A stretch of 64,000 nucleotides of DNA from Dreissena polymorpha (taxonomy: Eukaryota > Mollusca > Bivalvia > Myida > Dreissenidae), in the NCBI RefSeq assembly GCF_020536995.1, contig NC_068364.1:46155981-46219980 (forward strand), read 5' to 3'. Below are positions 35,538-48,243 of this stretch, one piece after another (the stretch's first letter is position 1; each line of letters starts with the position of its first letter). Both the position numbers and the translations under genes were made by a program. The notes under the pieces are model-generated. The model was given only the letters and a program-made list of their open reading frames with translations, did no database searches and was not told the DNA's origin.

Positions 35538-38262
35538 GCCCAATTTTTATAAGTAAAGATGGTGAAAACACATACTGTTGTATGTGGCATCATAATTACT
35601 AGACCCACTGTTCAGTATATACTGCAATGGGTTTGTTGGAGTCTTTAGACTTTGTGATCTGCGATTTTAATCTTAAAATTAACATAATAATACTTTTAAT
35701 TCTATGTTTCTAGGGAGAAAAAGGATTACACGAAAGTGTGATATGTATAATATAAGCAGAAATTATTAATATTTTAGGTTGTTTTCAGATCACAAAGTGG
35801 TTAAACATTGCCACTATATATCTACATACATAATAAACCTATAGATAGGTGTAATTTGTTTGTTTGAGTTAAATGTTATGCTAGGAACTCTAAGCGATGG
35901 AAAGATAAAGAGATTTATAAACTTTAATTTATAAAGTTCGAGTTTGAAGGAGAAGAGGGGGGGGTGTCAGAGGGGGGGGGGAAGGGAGGGGGTGCAATGC
36001 AGCCAACATACCCGGGTTACTGGACAGACTCGTCCTTTCTTTTAAATAAAAGCTGTCATAAAATATGAATATATTAAGAAACTGAATAATGTAAATGGTG
36101 GACGTACGTCATACTCTTTTAAAAATGTTTTTAAAATAAGGAATACCAGGTCAATACCATTGGCCTGATTTAGAAAGGGCAAGGTGGAACAATATCCAGT
36201 TAAAAACTAAAACAAAGTTGTGTAGAAATGACACTTATCCAACACAGTTACAAAGACTAGGTCAGATTTGTTTAAATAATACACAGTTTAAAAACAAATC
36301 AGTCATAAGACTGAATAGTTGGGTGGGTGTTGGCTGCTCTCCCTCCCCCAATTACCTAGATCTTGTCAGATATGTGGTAGTCTAGGAGGTATTTGGCGAG
36401 GGCAGAGAAGACCGGGCCTCTAGCTGCTCCCTTGGGGTCTAGCACGTTGGAAAGGTTTAAAACTAGTCCATGGGAGTGCAATGCAGCTTCGAGGTTGTCC
36501 CTCTGCGCCTTATGGTTTTGGCAGTGCAGCAGCATGTGGGGCGCAGTGAGGGGTTCCTGGAACCTGAGACATGCAGGGTCTATACCGAGGACATACTTTC
36601 CCGCGCCACCGGGTAATAGGGTGGTTCCCATCCTCAGGCGCGTGATGGCTCTGCCAAGCACAATGCTAGCTGAGTATCTGTCAGGCGGCCTGAGGGTTTT
36701 CACGGGTCTGTTAACTGTATGTCGACTGGAGGCCAAATTGTCTGTCCGGAGATTCCACTGACCCACGACAAATTTCTTTTCCAGGGAGTATATCTCAGTG
36801 GGCGCCAGGGGTTCCCCAGCATCTACGGCCCCCTTCAAGAGGCCCTCCTTGGCCCCCCTGTTAGCCTGTTCATTCCCACTGATGTTGACTTGTGCTGGAC
36901 ACCATACTAATGTGACCTTTAAAGATTTATCTAGGCACTGTTGATGAAGTTCCAAAATGCTAGTTAAAATATCAGGCCTAGATCTGCTATTTCTGTTTTT
37001 TAAAGACTCAATAAATGACATTGAGTCTGATAAAATAGCAGTTTTAGTAGGTTTAATGACCAATATCCAGCACAAAGAGTATTTAATTGCCAAAAGTTCT
37101 GCTGAGAAAAAAGAGAGATTGTTGCTGAGCCTGTGCGTTTTGGTAATATTTTTGGAAGGAATTACAAAAGAGTTGGCTACCAAACCAGAGTTAGGGCATT
37201 TGGAGCCGTCTGTATAGATTTTAGATGCTCAGCATACTTATTGTCTATGAGTGAGAGAGCTTCTGACTTGAGTTGTGGCAAGTCAGTTTTCGTTATTTTA
37301 TCAGAGAGTGTTAGGTCAACATCAATGGGTCCAAGCGTCCAGGGGGAGTCTTGGAGGGCCTCAGGTCTGCTACAGGTACCTTGTCGAGGCCGACATCTTC
37401 AACAAGGGTCCTAATACTCGCACCAAATGGTGACATGCTTACGCTTAAGTATTTTCCCCTTGATGAAGGTGCAAGTCCCGACAAGTTTGTTTACAGGGTT
37501 TGAGCCATGCCGAGACTTAGCCCTGGTCCAGAAGTTAAGGGACTGTTGTTTTCTGGGCGAGTTAAGAGGTAGCATACAAGCCTCCTCTTCAAGCAGTGCA
37601 CCCGGTGTACAGTTTAAGGCTCTAAGAGCTATCCTAAGGGCCTTGTGTTGAATGGCATCAACCATTTTTAGGGTGTTTGGCTTTGCCCATGCATAGATCT
37701 GGGCTCCATAATCTAGCTTTGGACGTATAAGGGATTTATAGAGAGTTAAGAGGCTATTTTTATCTGATCCGAAACCTGTACCTCTTAACATTCTCATAAA
37801 GTTTAGGTCCCTTTCTGCCAAATATTTGAAGTGGTGAGTAAAGATTAACTGTTTGTCAAGGTACATACCTAGAAATTTCACCACTTTTTCAAAAATAATG
37901 TATGTGCCGCCTAAATTTAAGTCCAAATAGTGCTGAATTTGGTCGCCAATCTTTCATCCAATCTTTATGAAATTTAAGATTACGCCGAACTTAAATTAAT
38001 GCGTACGCCGTTTCACATAGATGTGCGCAAAATTTTCTCTGCGTGTAAGTTCTGTTTAGCCTGTCAGGTGCGCGCGGACGCGTAAGAAAGTAATAAGTCT
38101 ATCAGCCAGATGGGTAGGGGTGTACCACTCAGAGGGGCAAAACAAAACCTATCTTACTGGATTGTATACTCAATATAATAAACACAATGTGTGATAACAA
38201 TCTCAGTTGGGCAGCTATAAGTAATTATTGAGCTGTTTCTATGGAAAACGTCAGGCTTTGAC
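35207..38262 (-). mobile_element. Gamma1 block: 5'-truncated RNase H-bearing LINE plus flanks
   Basis: On the minus strand, 37926-37411 encodes the end of a reverse transcriptase (KVVKFLGMYLDKQL, LYKSLIRPKLDYGAQIYAW). 37183-36356 encodes an RNase HI domain and a tail: FSAELLAIKYSL (Glu), ILSDSMS (Asp), then WCPAQVNISGNEQANRG, where the last acidic residue is Asn (Asp in the other copy). The two frames are separated by about 230 bases in another frame, so the copy is broken. A (TTC)n(TTA)n tract at 35407-35455 reads TAA repeats then GAA repeats on the minus strand and probably is the LINE 3' tail, as in I-clade elements (inference). A (GA)n run lies near 35490-35533. The RT core (FADD-type motif) is missing. 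Confidence 0.75.
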
Positions 38263-38926
38263 TAAAATAGAGTCATCAACACCTGATAACAGCTTTCCCA
38301 TTCAATTCCGAGCAATTTGAGCACAGATATTAACATTCCAGTAGGGGGTGGTAAGCCTGATTTTTGAAAAAAAAAACCTATTTTGCATGGTACGCACATC
38401 TGCTTTAGAGCCGCAGTCTTTGTTTCTTTGTGCGATATGCTTAGTTGTTTATGCAAGAAAGACTAAGCTGACTTATTTAAACTATATGTACAACATTTAG
38501 TGCCTTTCAAACCATTTAAACCCCTAAATGTGCATAAACTTTGATGAAAAGTGAGTAAAGAACACTGATTTTAAAGGAATAAAACATCAAAATCCATTAA
38601 TTTTTTTTTAACTTAGACCAGTGTAGTGAGCAATTTTTGACTCAGGATATAAGCTGACACTCATTATGAGTGATTTTTGGCAATATGATTATATCTACAT
38701 CTCATATCTGTGCAAACTGAGTGATATTTAGACTTGCATAGAATACCGAAAGAATGACCAAAAAGTTGCGTGAAAATGCTGCCGCTGATATGCTCACTAA
38801 AAATAGTCTCAAATTGTACATTGCAGTTATATTACAAAGAAAACCACCCAGTTTCATCCAGAATCGACTTAAGAGTACAAATAACTCAAATTTAGATGGG
38901 TTTAAAACTTTGGACTGCTATCTTAA

Positions 38927-39590
38927 GGAGGCAGTCTACAGTTTTGTAGCCCTATTTGCGCATTGGCCCCGGTCAATTTCCTGAACATAAGGTGTATGAC
39001 CTAAACAAAATTGTTTTTTGACTCCAGGAGCTTAAATGTAAGTAGGAATGGTCAATATTCTAGTAATTTCACATGTTTTCAGTAATTGGAAACTAAGTTA
39101 CATGAATTTTAGTCAACAACAACAACATGCTCAGTGAGATGTAAACAAATGTATTTCCTGCTTAAAGCAGCCGGCATTTGACAGATTTCAACGGTGTGTT
39201 TAAATAAGTTAGCAGTGCAAAAAAGTTCAATGGTAATGACCCATTTTGTTTGGCTCAGTTTGAAAGCATTTGCTGTGATAGTGCAAAGCATGTTGTCCAC
39301 TGTATGCCTATTCTTACCCGGAAAAATAAATGTAATTGCCGGGTTTATCTGAAAATGGGTTTTTTCGGGCAAGTTCCGAGGCCTCCGAAAAGGTCTATTT
39401 TACTCCAGATACCAGTTTAAAGTGCTTTTTCTGCATTGTTTTGTGCTTTATTTGCAAGCTGTTGATGAGCTGCACTGAATATTGTCTGAATCTATTTTCA
39501 GGTTGGGACTGAAGACCTTGTTTTGAGGGTGTTTTGCAGACCAGTGGTTGTCGGCCTGGGGATTTTCAAGATAAACTGTTGACTGCCCCC
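38927..39590. mobile_element. Beta element: 664-bp TTAA-flanked inverted-repeat element (type copy)
   Basis: The ends are GGAGGCAGTCTACAGTTT and the inverted AAACTGTTGACTGCCCCC, about 17 bp with few mismatches, flanked by TTAA on both sides (38923-38926, 39591-39594). The empty site is seen between alpha1 and alpha2, where TTAA continues straight into GGAAAATATCCC. Full copies are also at 40313-40976 and 41699-42380. TTAA target choice is typical of piggyBac and Kolobok transposons; the GGGGGC-type end does not settle which. No transposase is present, so it is non-autonomous. Confidence 0.7.
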
Positions 39591-42500
39591 TTAAGGTAAA
39601 TATCCCAAATTTCACACCCAACGCCCCATAGTCAAAGGTGACATTTTTTAATAAAATAGAATCATCAACACCTGATAACAGCTTACCCATTGAGTTCTGA
39701 GCAATTTGAGCACAGATATTAACATTCCAGTAGGGGGAGGTAGGCCTGATTTTTGAAGAAAACCCTATTTTGCATGGTACGCACATCTGCTTTAGATCCG
39801 CAGTCTTTGTTTCTTTGTGCGATATGCTTAGTTGTTTATGCAAGAAAGACTCAGCTGTCTTATTTCAACTATATGTACAACATTTAGGGCCTTTCAAACC
39901 ATTTAAACCCCTAAATGTGCATAAACTTTGATGAAAAGTGAGTAAAGAACACTGATTTTAAAGGAATAAAACATCAAAATCCATTAATTTTTTTTAACTT
40001 AGACCAGTGTAGTGAGCAATTTTTGACTCAGGATAAAAGCTGACACTCATTATGAGTGATTTTTGGCAATATGATTATATCTACATCTCATATCTGTGCA
40101 AACTGAGTGATATTTAGACTTGCATAGAATACCGAAAGAATGACCAAAAAGTTGCGTGAAAATGCTGCCGCTGATATGCTCACTAAAAATAGTCTCAAAT
40201 TGTACATTGCAGTTATATTACAAAGAAAACCACCCAGTTTCATCCAGAATCGACTGAAGAGTACAAATAACTCAAATTTAGATGGGTTTAAAACTTTGGA
40301 CTGCTATCTTAAGGAGGCAGTCTAAAGTTTTGTAGCCCTATTTGCGCATTGGCCCCGGTCAATTTCCTGAACATAAGGTGTATGACCTAAACAAAATTGT
40401 TTTTTGACTCCAGGAGCTTAAATGTAAGTATAAATGGTCAATATTCTAGTAATTTCACATGTTTTCAGTAATTGGAAACTAAGTTACATGAATTTTAGTC
40501 AACAACAACAACATGCTCAGTGAGATGTAAACAAATGTACTTCCTGCTTAAAGCAGCCGGCATTTGACAGATTTCAACGGTGGGTTTAAATAAGTTAGCA
40601 GTGCAAAAAAGTTCAATGGTAATGACCCATTTTGTTTGGCTCAGTTTGAAAGCATTTGCTGTGATAGTGCAAAGCATGTTGTCCACTGTATGCCTATTCT
40701 TACCCGGAAAAATAAATGTAATTGCCGGGTTTATCTGAAAATGGGTTTTTTCGGGCAAGTTCCGAGGCCTCCGAAAAGGTCTATTTTACTCCAGATACCA
40801 GTTTAAAGTGCTTTTTCTGCATTGTTTTGTGCTTTATTTGCATGCTGTTGATGAGCTGCACTGAATATTGTCCGAATCTATTTTCAGGTTGGGACTGAAG
40901 ACCTTGTTTTGAGGGTGTTTTGCAGACCAGTGGTTGTCGGCCTGGGGATTTTCAAGATAAACTGTAGACTGCCCCCTTAAGGTAAATATCCCAAATTTCA
41001 CACCCAACGCCCCATAGTCAAAGGTGACATTTTTTAATAAAATAGAGTCATCAACACCTGATAACAGCTTTCCCATTGAGTTCTGAGCAATTTGAGCACA
41101 GATATTAACATTCCAGTAGGGGGAGGTAGGCCTGATTTTTGAAGAAAACCCTATTTTGCATGGTACGCACATCTGCTTTAGATCAGCAGTCTTTGTTTCT
41201 TTGTGCGATATGCTTAGTTGTTTATGCAAGAAAGACTCAGCTGTCTTATTTCAACTATATGTACAACATTTAGGGCCTTTCAAACCATTTAAACCCCTAA
41301 ATGTGCATAAACTTTGATGAAAAGTGAGTAGAAAACACTGATTTAAAAGGAATAAAACATCAAAATTCATTTAAATTTTTTAACTTTGACCAGTGTAGTG
41401 AGCACTTTTTTGACTCAGGATGTTAACTGACACTCATTATGAGTGATTTTTGGCAATATGATTATATCTACATCTCATATCTGTGCAAATTGAGTGATTT
41501 TAAGACTTGCGTAGAATACCGAAAGAATGACCAAAAAGTTGCGTGAAAATGCTGCCGCTAATATGCTCACTAAAAATAGTCTCAAATTGTACATTGCAGT
41601 TTTATTACAAAGAAAACCACACAGTTTTATCCAGAATCGACTGAAGAGTGCAAATAACTCAAATTAGATAGGTTTAAAACTTTGGACTGCTATCTTAAGG
41701 AGGCAGTCTACAGTTTTGTAGCCCTATTTGCGCATTGGCCCCGGTCAATTTCCTGAACATAAGGTGTATGACCTAAACAAAATTGTTTTTTGACTCCAGG
41801 AGCTTAAATGTAAGTTTAAATGGTCAATATTCTAGTAATTTCACATGTTTTCAGTAATTCGAAACTAAGTTACCTGAATTTTAGTCAACAACAACAACAT
41901 GCTCAATGAGATGTAAACAAATGTACTTCCTGCTTAAAGCAGCCGGCATTTGACAGATTTCAACAAATGCCAGATTTCAACGGTGGGTTTAAATAAGTTA
42001 GCAGTGCAAAAAAGTTCAATGGTAATGACCCATTTTGTTTGGCTCAGTTTGAAAGCATTTGCTGTGATAGTGCAAAGCATGTTGTCCACTGTGTGCTTAT
42101 TCAAACCCGGAAAGATAAATGTGATTGCCGGATTTATCGGAAAATGGGTTTTTTACGGGCAAGTTCTGAGACCTCCGAAAAGGTCTATTTTACCCCAGAT
42201 ACCATTTTAAAGTGCTTTTTCTGCATTGTTTTGTGCTTTATTTGCAAGCTGTTGATGAGCTGCACCGAATATTGTCTGAATCTATTTTCAGGTTGGGACT
42301 GAAGACCTTGTTTTGAGGGTGTTTTGCAGACAAGTGGTTGTCGGCCTGGGGATTTTCAAGATAAACTGTAGACTGCCCCCTTAAGGTAAATATCCCAAAT
42401 TTCACACCCAACGCCCCATAGTCAAAGGTGACATTTTGTAATAAAATAGAGTCATCAACAGCTGATAAAAGCTTTCCCATTGAATTCTGAGCAATTTGAG

Positions 42501-43750
42501 CACAGATATTAACATTCCAGTAGGGGGAGGTAAGCCTGATTGTTGAAGAAAACCCTATTTTGCATGGTACGCACATCTGCTTTAGAGCCGCAGTCTTTGT
42601 TTCTTTGGGCGATATGCTAAGTTGTTTATGCAAGAAATACTAAGCTGACTTATTTAAACTATATGTACAACATTTAGTGCCTTTCAAACCATTTAAACTC
42701 CTAAATGTGCATAAACTTTAATGAAAAGTGAGTAAAAAACACTGATTTTAAGGAATAAAACATCATAATTCATTTTTTTTAACTTTGACCAGTGTAGTGA
42801 GCAATTTTTGACTCAGGATGTAAGCTGACACTTATTATGGGTGATTTTTGTCAATATGATGTTATCTACATCTCATATCTGTGCAAATTGAGTGATTTTT
42901 AGACTTTCGTAGAATACGAAAGAATGACCAAAAAGTTGCGTGAAAATGCTTCCGCTGATATGCTCACTAAAAATAGTCTCAAATTGTACATTGCAGTTAT
43001 ATTACAAAGAAAAACACCCTGTTTCATCCAGAATTGACTGAAGAGTACAAATAACTCAAATTTAGATGGGTTTAAAACTTTGGACTGCTATCTTAAGGAG
43101 GCAGTCTACAGTTTTGTAGCCCTATTTGCGAATTGGCCCCGGTCAATTTCCTGAACAAAAGGTATATGACCTAAACAATTTTTTTTTGGACTCCAGGAGC
43201 TTAAATGTAAGTCTAAATGGTCAATATTCTAGTAATTTTATATGTTTTCAGTAATTGGAAACTAAGTTACCTGAATTTTAGTCAACAACAACAACATGCT
43301 CAGTGAGATGTAAACAAATGTACTTCCTGCTTAAAGCAGCCGGCATTTGACAGATTTCAACGGTGGGTTTAAATAAGTTAGCAGTGCAAAAAAGTTCAAT
43401 GATAATGACCCATTTTGTTTGGCTCAATTTGAAAGCATTTGCTGTGATAGTGCAAAGCATGTTGTCCACTGTGTGCGTATTCTTACCCGGAAAGATAAAT
43501 GTGATTGCCGGGTTTATCTGAAAATGGTTTTTTTACGGGCAAGTTCCGAGACCTCCGAAAAGGTCTATTTTACCCCAGATACCAGTTTAAAGTGCTTTTT
43601 TGCATTGTGTTGTGCTTTATTTGCAAGCTGTGGATGAGCTGCACTGGATATTGTCTGAATCTATTTTCAGGTTGGGACTGAAGGCCTTGTTCTGAGGGTG
43701 TTTTGCAGACCAGTGGTTGTCGGCCTGGGGATTTTCAAGATAAACTGTAG

Positions 43751-46700
43751 TGATCACTAAAATAGAAATTTTCCAACGGCGGACGACCTTGACATTGCAC
43801 TTTACAGGATGTAAACAATAATAATTTCTATGCAGAAAATATAGAAATGAAAGAAAAAGGATAATTACATCCAAAAGAACTTGGGTTTTTAAGAAATTCA
43901 TGACTTGTTTTATATTCATAAATTACTATGTTTATGTTATGTTGTTATACTTCTTCTTCTTATTATTATTATTATTAATATGACATTGTTATTGGATGTT
44001 TTTTAAAAGGAAAGAGAGAGAGAGAGAATAGCCCAATTTTTATAAGTAAAGATGGTGAAAACACATACTGTTGTATGTGGAATCATAATTACTAGACCCA
44101 CTGTTCAGTATATACTGCAATGGGTTTGTTGGAGTCTTTAGACTTTGTGATCTGTGATTTTAATCTTAAAATTAACATAATAATACTTTTAATTCTATGT
44201 TTCTAGGGAGAAAAAGGATTACACGAAAGTGTGATATGTATAATATAAGCAGAAATTATTAATATTTTAGTTTTTTTTCAGATCACAAAGTGGTTTAACA
44301 TTGCCACTATATATCTACATACATAATAAACCTATAGATAGGTGTAATTTGTTGTTTGAGTTAAATGTTATGCTAGGAACTCTAAGCGATGGAAAGATAA
44401 AGAGATTTATAAACTTTAATTTATAAAGTTCGAGTTTGAAGGAGAAGGGGGGGGGGGTGTCAGAGGGGGGGGGGGAGGGGGTGCAATGCAGCCAACATAC
44501 CCGGGTTACTGGACAGACTCGTCCTTTCTTTTAAATAAAAGCTGCCATAAAATATGAATATATTAAGAAACTGAATAATGTAAATGGTGGACGTACGTCA
44601 TACTCTTTTAAAAATGTTTTTAAAATAAGGAATACCAGGTCAATACCATTGGCCTGATTTAGAAAGGGCAAAGTGGAACAATATCCAGTTAAAAACTATA
44701 ACCAAGTTGTGTAGAAATGACACAAATCCAACACAGTTACAAAGACTAGGTCAGATTTGTGTAAAAAATACACAGTTTAAAACAAATATGTCATAAGACT
44801 GGATAGTTGGGTGGGTGTTGACTGCTCTCCCTCCCCCAATGACCTAGATCTTGTCAGATATGTGGCAGTCTAGGAGGTATTTGGCGAGGGCAGAGAAGAC
44901 CGGGCCCCTAGCTGCTCCCTTGGGGTTTAGCACGTTGGGAAGGTTTAAAACTAGTCCATGGGAGTGCAATGCAGCTTCGAGGTTGTCCCTCTGCGCCTTA
45001 TGGTTTGGCAGTGCAGCAGCATGTGGGGCGCAGTGAGGGGTTCCTGGCACCTGAGACATGCAGGTTCTATACCGAGGACATACTTTCCCGCGCCACCGGG
45101 TAATAGGGTGGTTCCCATCCTCAGGCGCGTGATGGCTCGGTCAAGCACAATGCTTGCTGAGTATCTGTCAGGCGGCCTGAGGGTTTTCACGGGTCTGTTA
45201 ACTGTATGTCGACGGGAGGCCAAATTGTCTGTCCGGAGATTCCACTGACCCACGACAAATTTCTTTGCCAGGGAGTATATCTCAGTGGGCGCCAGGGGTT
45301 CCCCAGCATCTACGGCCCCCTTCAAGAGGCCCTGCTTGACCCCCCTGTCAGCCTGTTCATTCCCACTGATGTTGACTTGTGCTGGACACCATATTAATGT
45401 GACCTTTAAAGATTTATCTAGGCACTGATGATGAAGTTCCAAAATGCTAGTAAAACTATCAGGCCTAGATCTGCTATTTCTGTTTTTTAAAGACTCAAGA
45501 AATGGCATTGAGTCTGATAAAATAGCAGTTTAAGTAGGTTTATTGACCAATATCCAGCACAAAGAGTATTTAATTGCCAAAAGTTCTGCTGAGAAAATAG
45601 AGAGATTGTTGCTGAGCCTGTGCGTTTTGGTAATATTTTTGGAAGGAATTACACAAGAGTTGGCTACCAAACCAGAGTAAGGGCATTTGGAGCCGTCTGT
45701 ATAGATTTTTAGATGCTCAGCATAGTTATTGTCTATGAGTGAGAGAGCTTCTGACTTGATGAGTTGTGGCAAGTCAGTTTTCGTTATTTTATCAGAGAGT
45801 GATAGGTCAACATCAATGGGTCCAAGCGTCCATGGGGGGGAGTCTTGGAGGGCCTCAGGTCTGCTACAGGTACCTTGTCGAGGCCGACATCTTCATCAAG
45901 GGTCCTAATACTCGCACCAAATGGTGAAATGCTTACGCTCAAGTATTTTCCCCTTGATGAAGGTGCCAGTCACGACATGTTTGTTTACAGGGTTTGAGCC
46001 ATGCCGAGACTTAGCTCTGGCCCAGAAGTTAAGGGACTGTTGTTTTTTGGGTGAGTCAAGAGAGGCCTCCTCTTCAAGCAGTGCACACGGTGTACAGTTT
46101 AAGGCTCTAAGAGCTATCCTAAGGGCCTTGGGTTGAATGGCATCAACCATTTTTAGGGCGTTTGACTTTGCCCATGCATAGATCTGGGCTCTATAATCTA
46201 GCTTTGGACGTATAAGGGATTTATAAAGAGTTATGAGGCTATTTTTATCTGATCCGAAACCTGTGCCTCTTAACATTCTCATAAAGTTTAGGTCCCTTTC
46301 GCACCTTTCTGCCAAATAATTGAAGTGGTGAGTAAAGGTTAACTGTTTATCAAGGTACATACCTGGACATTTCACCACTTTTTCAAAAATAATGTTGATG
46401 CCGCCTAAATTTAAGTCCAAAGAGTGCTGAATTAGGTAGCCATTCTTTCATCCAATCTTTATGAAATTTAAGATTACGCCGAACTTAAATTAATGTACGT
46501 CGTTTCACAAAGATGTGCGCAAAATTTACTCTGCGTGTAAGTGCTGTTTAGCCTGTCAGGTGCGCGCGGACGCGTAAGAAAGTAATTAGTCTATTAGCCA
46601 GATGGTTTGGGGTGTACCACTCAGGGGGGCAAAACAACACCTATCTTACTGGATTGTATACTCAATATAATAAACAAAATGTGTGATAACAATCTCAGTT

Positions 46701-46757
46701 GGGCAGCTATAAGTAATTATTGAGCTGTTTCTATGGCAACCGTCAGGCTTTGACTAA
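43751..46757 (-). mobile_element. Gamma2 block: second copy of the RNase H-bearing LINE fragment
   Basis: It matches 35207-38262 along its length, at 8.54 kb distance. The RT tail is at 46420-45905 and RNase H pieces are at 45772-45530, 45508-44951 and 45059-44844. This copy keeps the first catalytic segment (IYTDGSK) and GNEQADRG, but has several frame breaks where gamma1 is open. The (GA)n tract is much shorter than in gamma1. Its right edge (GGCTTTGACTAAATAGC) continues into non-satellite DNA and probably is the original flank. Confidence 0.75.
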
Positions 46758-47095
46758 ATAGCTAGTTTAGCTAGTATTATTCTCAAATATTTCTTCAAAA
46801 TTGGTTCTAGAAAAAAAGTTTGGTGTTAAAATGATGATTATGGTTATTACCTAGTATGATCTTCAGTTAAATATGCAAATTAGTACATTTGCATATCTAT
46901 GAATATTAATGAGATTGCAAGAACAGTTCCTAAAAACTAGCGAGCCTCCAATATAGTAGGGTCAATATATGAAAAAATAATACCTTCAACCACATAAAAT
47001 TGCTACAAAAGTTATTTTAACGGAACCTGGTAGGGTAGAAGCTTCTTTAAAAATATCAAAAGTTTACCACAATCGGACCTCCGGAAAGTTTTTTT
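46758..47095. other. AT-rich DNA right of the satellite array
   Basis: No gene or repeat was recognised apart from the start of the ATGGCCGCC array at its right edge. Confidence 0.35.
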
Positions 47096-47960
47096 CAAGA
47101 TGGCCGCCAATACCTATTAATGATAACAACTATGGAACTATACAATGAAATTTGATGAATTTGGTGTCTATTCCTAAGCTTCAAGGGGCAAAGAACACAT
47201 AAAGATTATCAGACATTGTTTAAGTGTACAATAATACTCACAAATCCAACATGGCGTTCAAAATAGCCGCCAAGATGGCCGCCAAAACCTATAAATGATC
47301 ATAACTATGTAAATATCCACTCAAATTTGATTATTTTGATGGCTATATATGGGTTTCAAGGGGCATAGAACACATTTAGATCATCATACATTGTATAAGT
47401 TTATTATATTACACCCAAATCCAAAATGGCCGCCAAAATATCCACCAAAAAATATTAATGATCATAACTCTGTAACTATCCACTCAACTTTAATGAATTC
47501 GGTGTCTATACCTACGTTTCAAGGGGCAAAGAACACATAAAGAGCATCAGATATTGTTTAAGTTTACTCTATTACACACAAATCCAACATGGCGTCCAAA
47601 ATGGCCGCCAAGGTGGGCGCCAAAACCTATTAATGATCATTACTATGTAAATATCCACTCAAATTTGGTTATTTTGGCGGATATACATAGGTTTCAAGGG
47701 GCGAAAAACACATTAAGATTATCAGACATTGTTTAAGTTTACTATATTACACACAAATCCAAAATGGCCGCCAAGATGGCCACCAAAACATATTTATGAT
47801 CATAACTATGTAACTATCCACTCAGATTAGATGATTTTGTTGTCTATACCGAGGTTTCGAGGGGTAAAGAACACATTTCGATTGTCAGACATAGTTTAAG
47901 TTTTTTATGTTACACAGAAATCTCACATGGCGTCCAATGACACAATTTTACAATTTTATT
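47096..47960 (+). repeat. Array of about five ~170-bp monomers with ATGGCCGCC
   Basis: Monomers recur at CAAGATGGCCGCC or close variants (47096, 47271, about 47437, 47607, 47771). They share ATCATAACTATGTAACTATC, GGTTTCAAGGGGCAAAGAAC and CAGACATTGTTTAAGTTTAC. The plus-strand open frames at 47349-47540 and 47554-47736 are repeat artefacts. Confidence 0.8.
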
Positions 47961-48114
47961 TTCTACATATTCATGCGAGAATTCCGGATTTTCGAAACTA
48001 AGTCGAATTTGAGTAGTCTCCCATTCGGGGAGGTATCGCTCACTTCCGGTCTGTTAAAAGTAAACAGGCAAAAAGTAAACCATCGGGAAATTCTATTGTT
48101 GTATGACTGAATAT

Positions 48115-48243
48115 ATGTCGAAATTTTGGGGAACAAGTTGGCAGAAATGGCAAGCCTGTAACGCTGCACAAATTGCCAAGAAATCACGCCAAGAAAACCG
48201 CATGGATTAGAGCTATAAGCAGGCGAGATTGGAAGCCAACCTT
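48115..48243 (+). pseudogene. THAP-domain exon, decayed
   Basis: THAP domains are C2CH zinc-dependent DNA-binding modules of host regulators and P-element-like transposases. From about 48143 one frame reads GRNGKPVTLHKLPRN then AWIRAISRRDWKPT, matching the THAP core (HKLP motif, the conserved Trp, and the Pro of WKPT). It stops at a GTAGGT that could be a splice donor (48244). In the adjacent frame the start reads MSKFWGTSW, where the family would have Cys at both Trp positions (CXXXC), and a one-base shift separates it from the core. No CS-HF end is seen nearby. I read it as a relic of a THAP gene or transposase. Confidence 0.6.

Larger units (their letters stand above)
31546..46757. repeat. 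Higher-order satellite array (alpha, beta and gamma modules)
   Basis: Order by eye: beta0 (3' fragment, 31546-31687), alpha1-4 (31688-34552), beta1 (34553-35206), gamma1 (35207-38262), alpha5 (partial, 38263-38926), beta2 (38927-39590), alpha6, beta3 (40313-40976), alpha7, beta4 (41699-42380), alpha8, beta5 (43097-43750), gamma2 (43751-46757). Alpha monomers are 712-722 bp, beta about 664 bp, and the alpha-beta dimer about 1.39 kb. Beta1-gamma1 and beta5-gamma2 are 8.54 kb apart. Adjacent copies are nearly identical in places, for example beta2-alpha6 against beta3-alpha7. Confidence 0.85.

Noticed and set aside
31546-46757. Centromere or telomere
   Set aside because: The array has higher-order structure, but there is no telomeric repeat and no evidence for centromere function from sequence alone.
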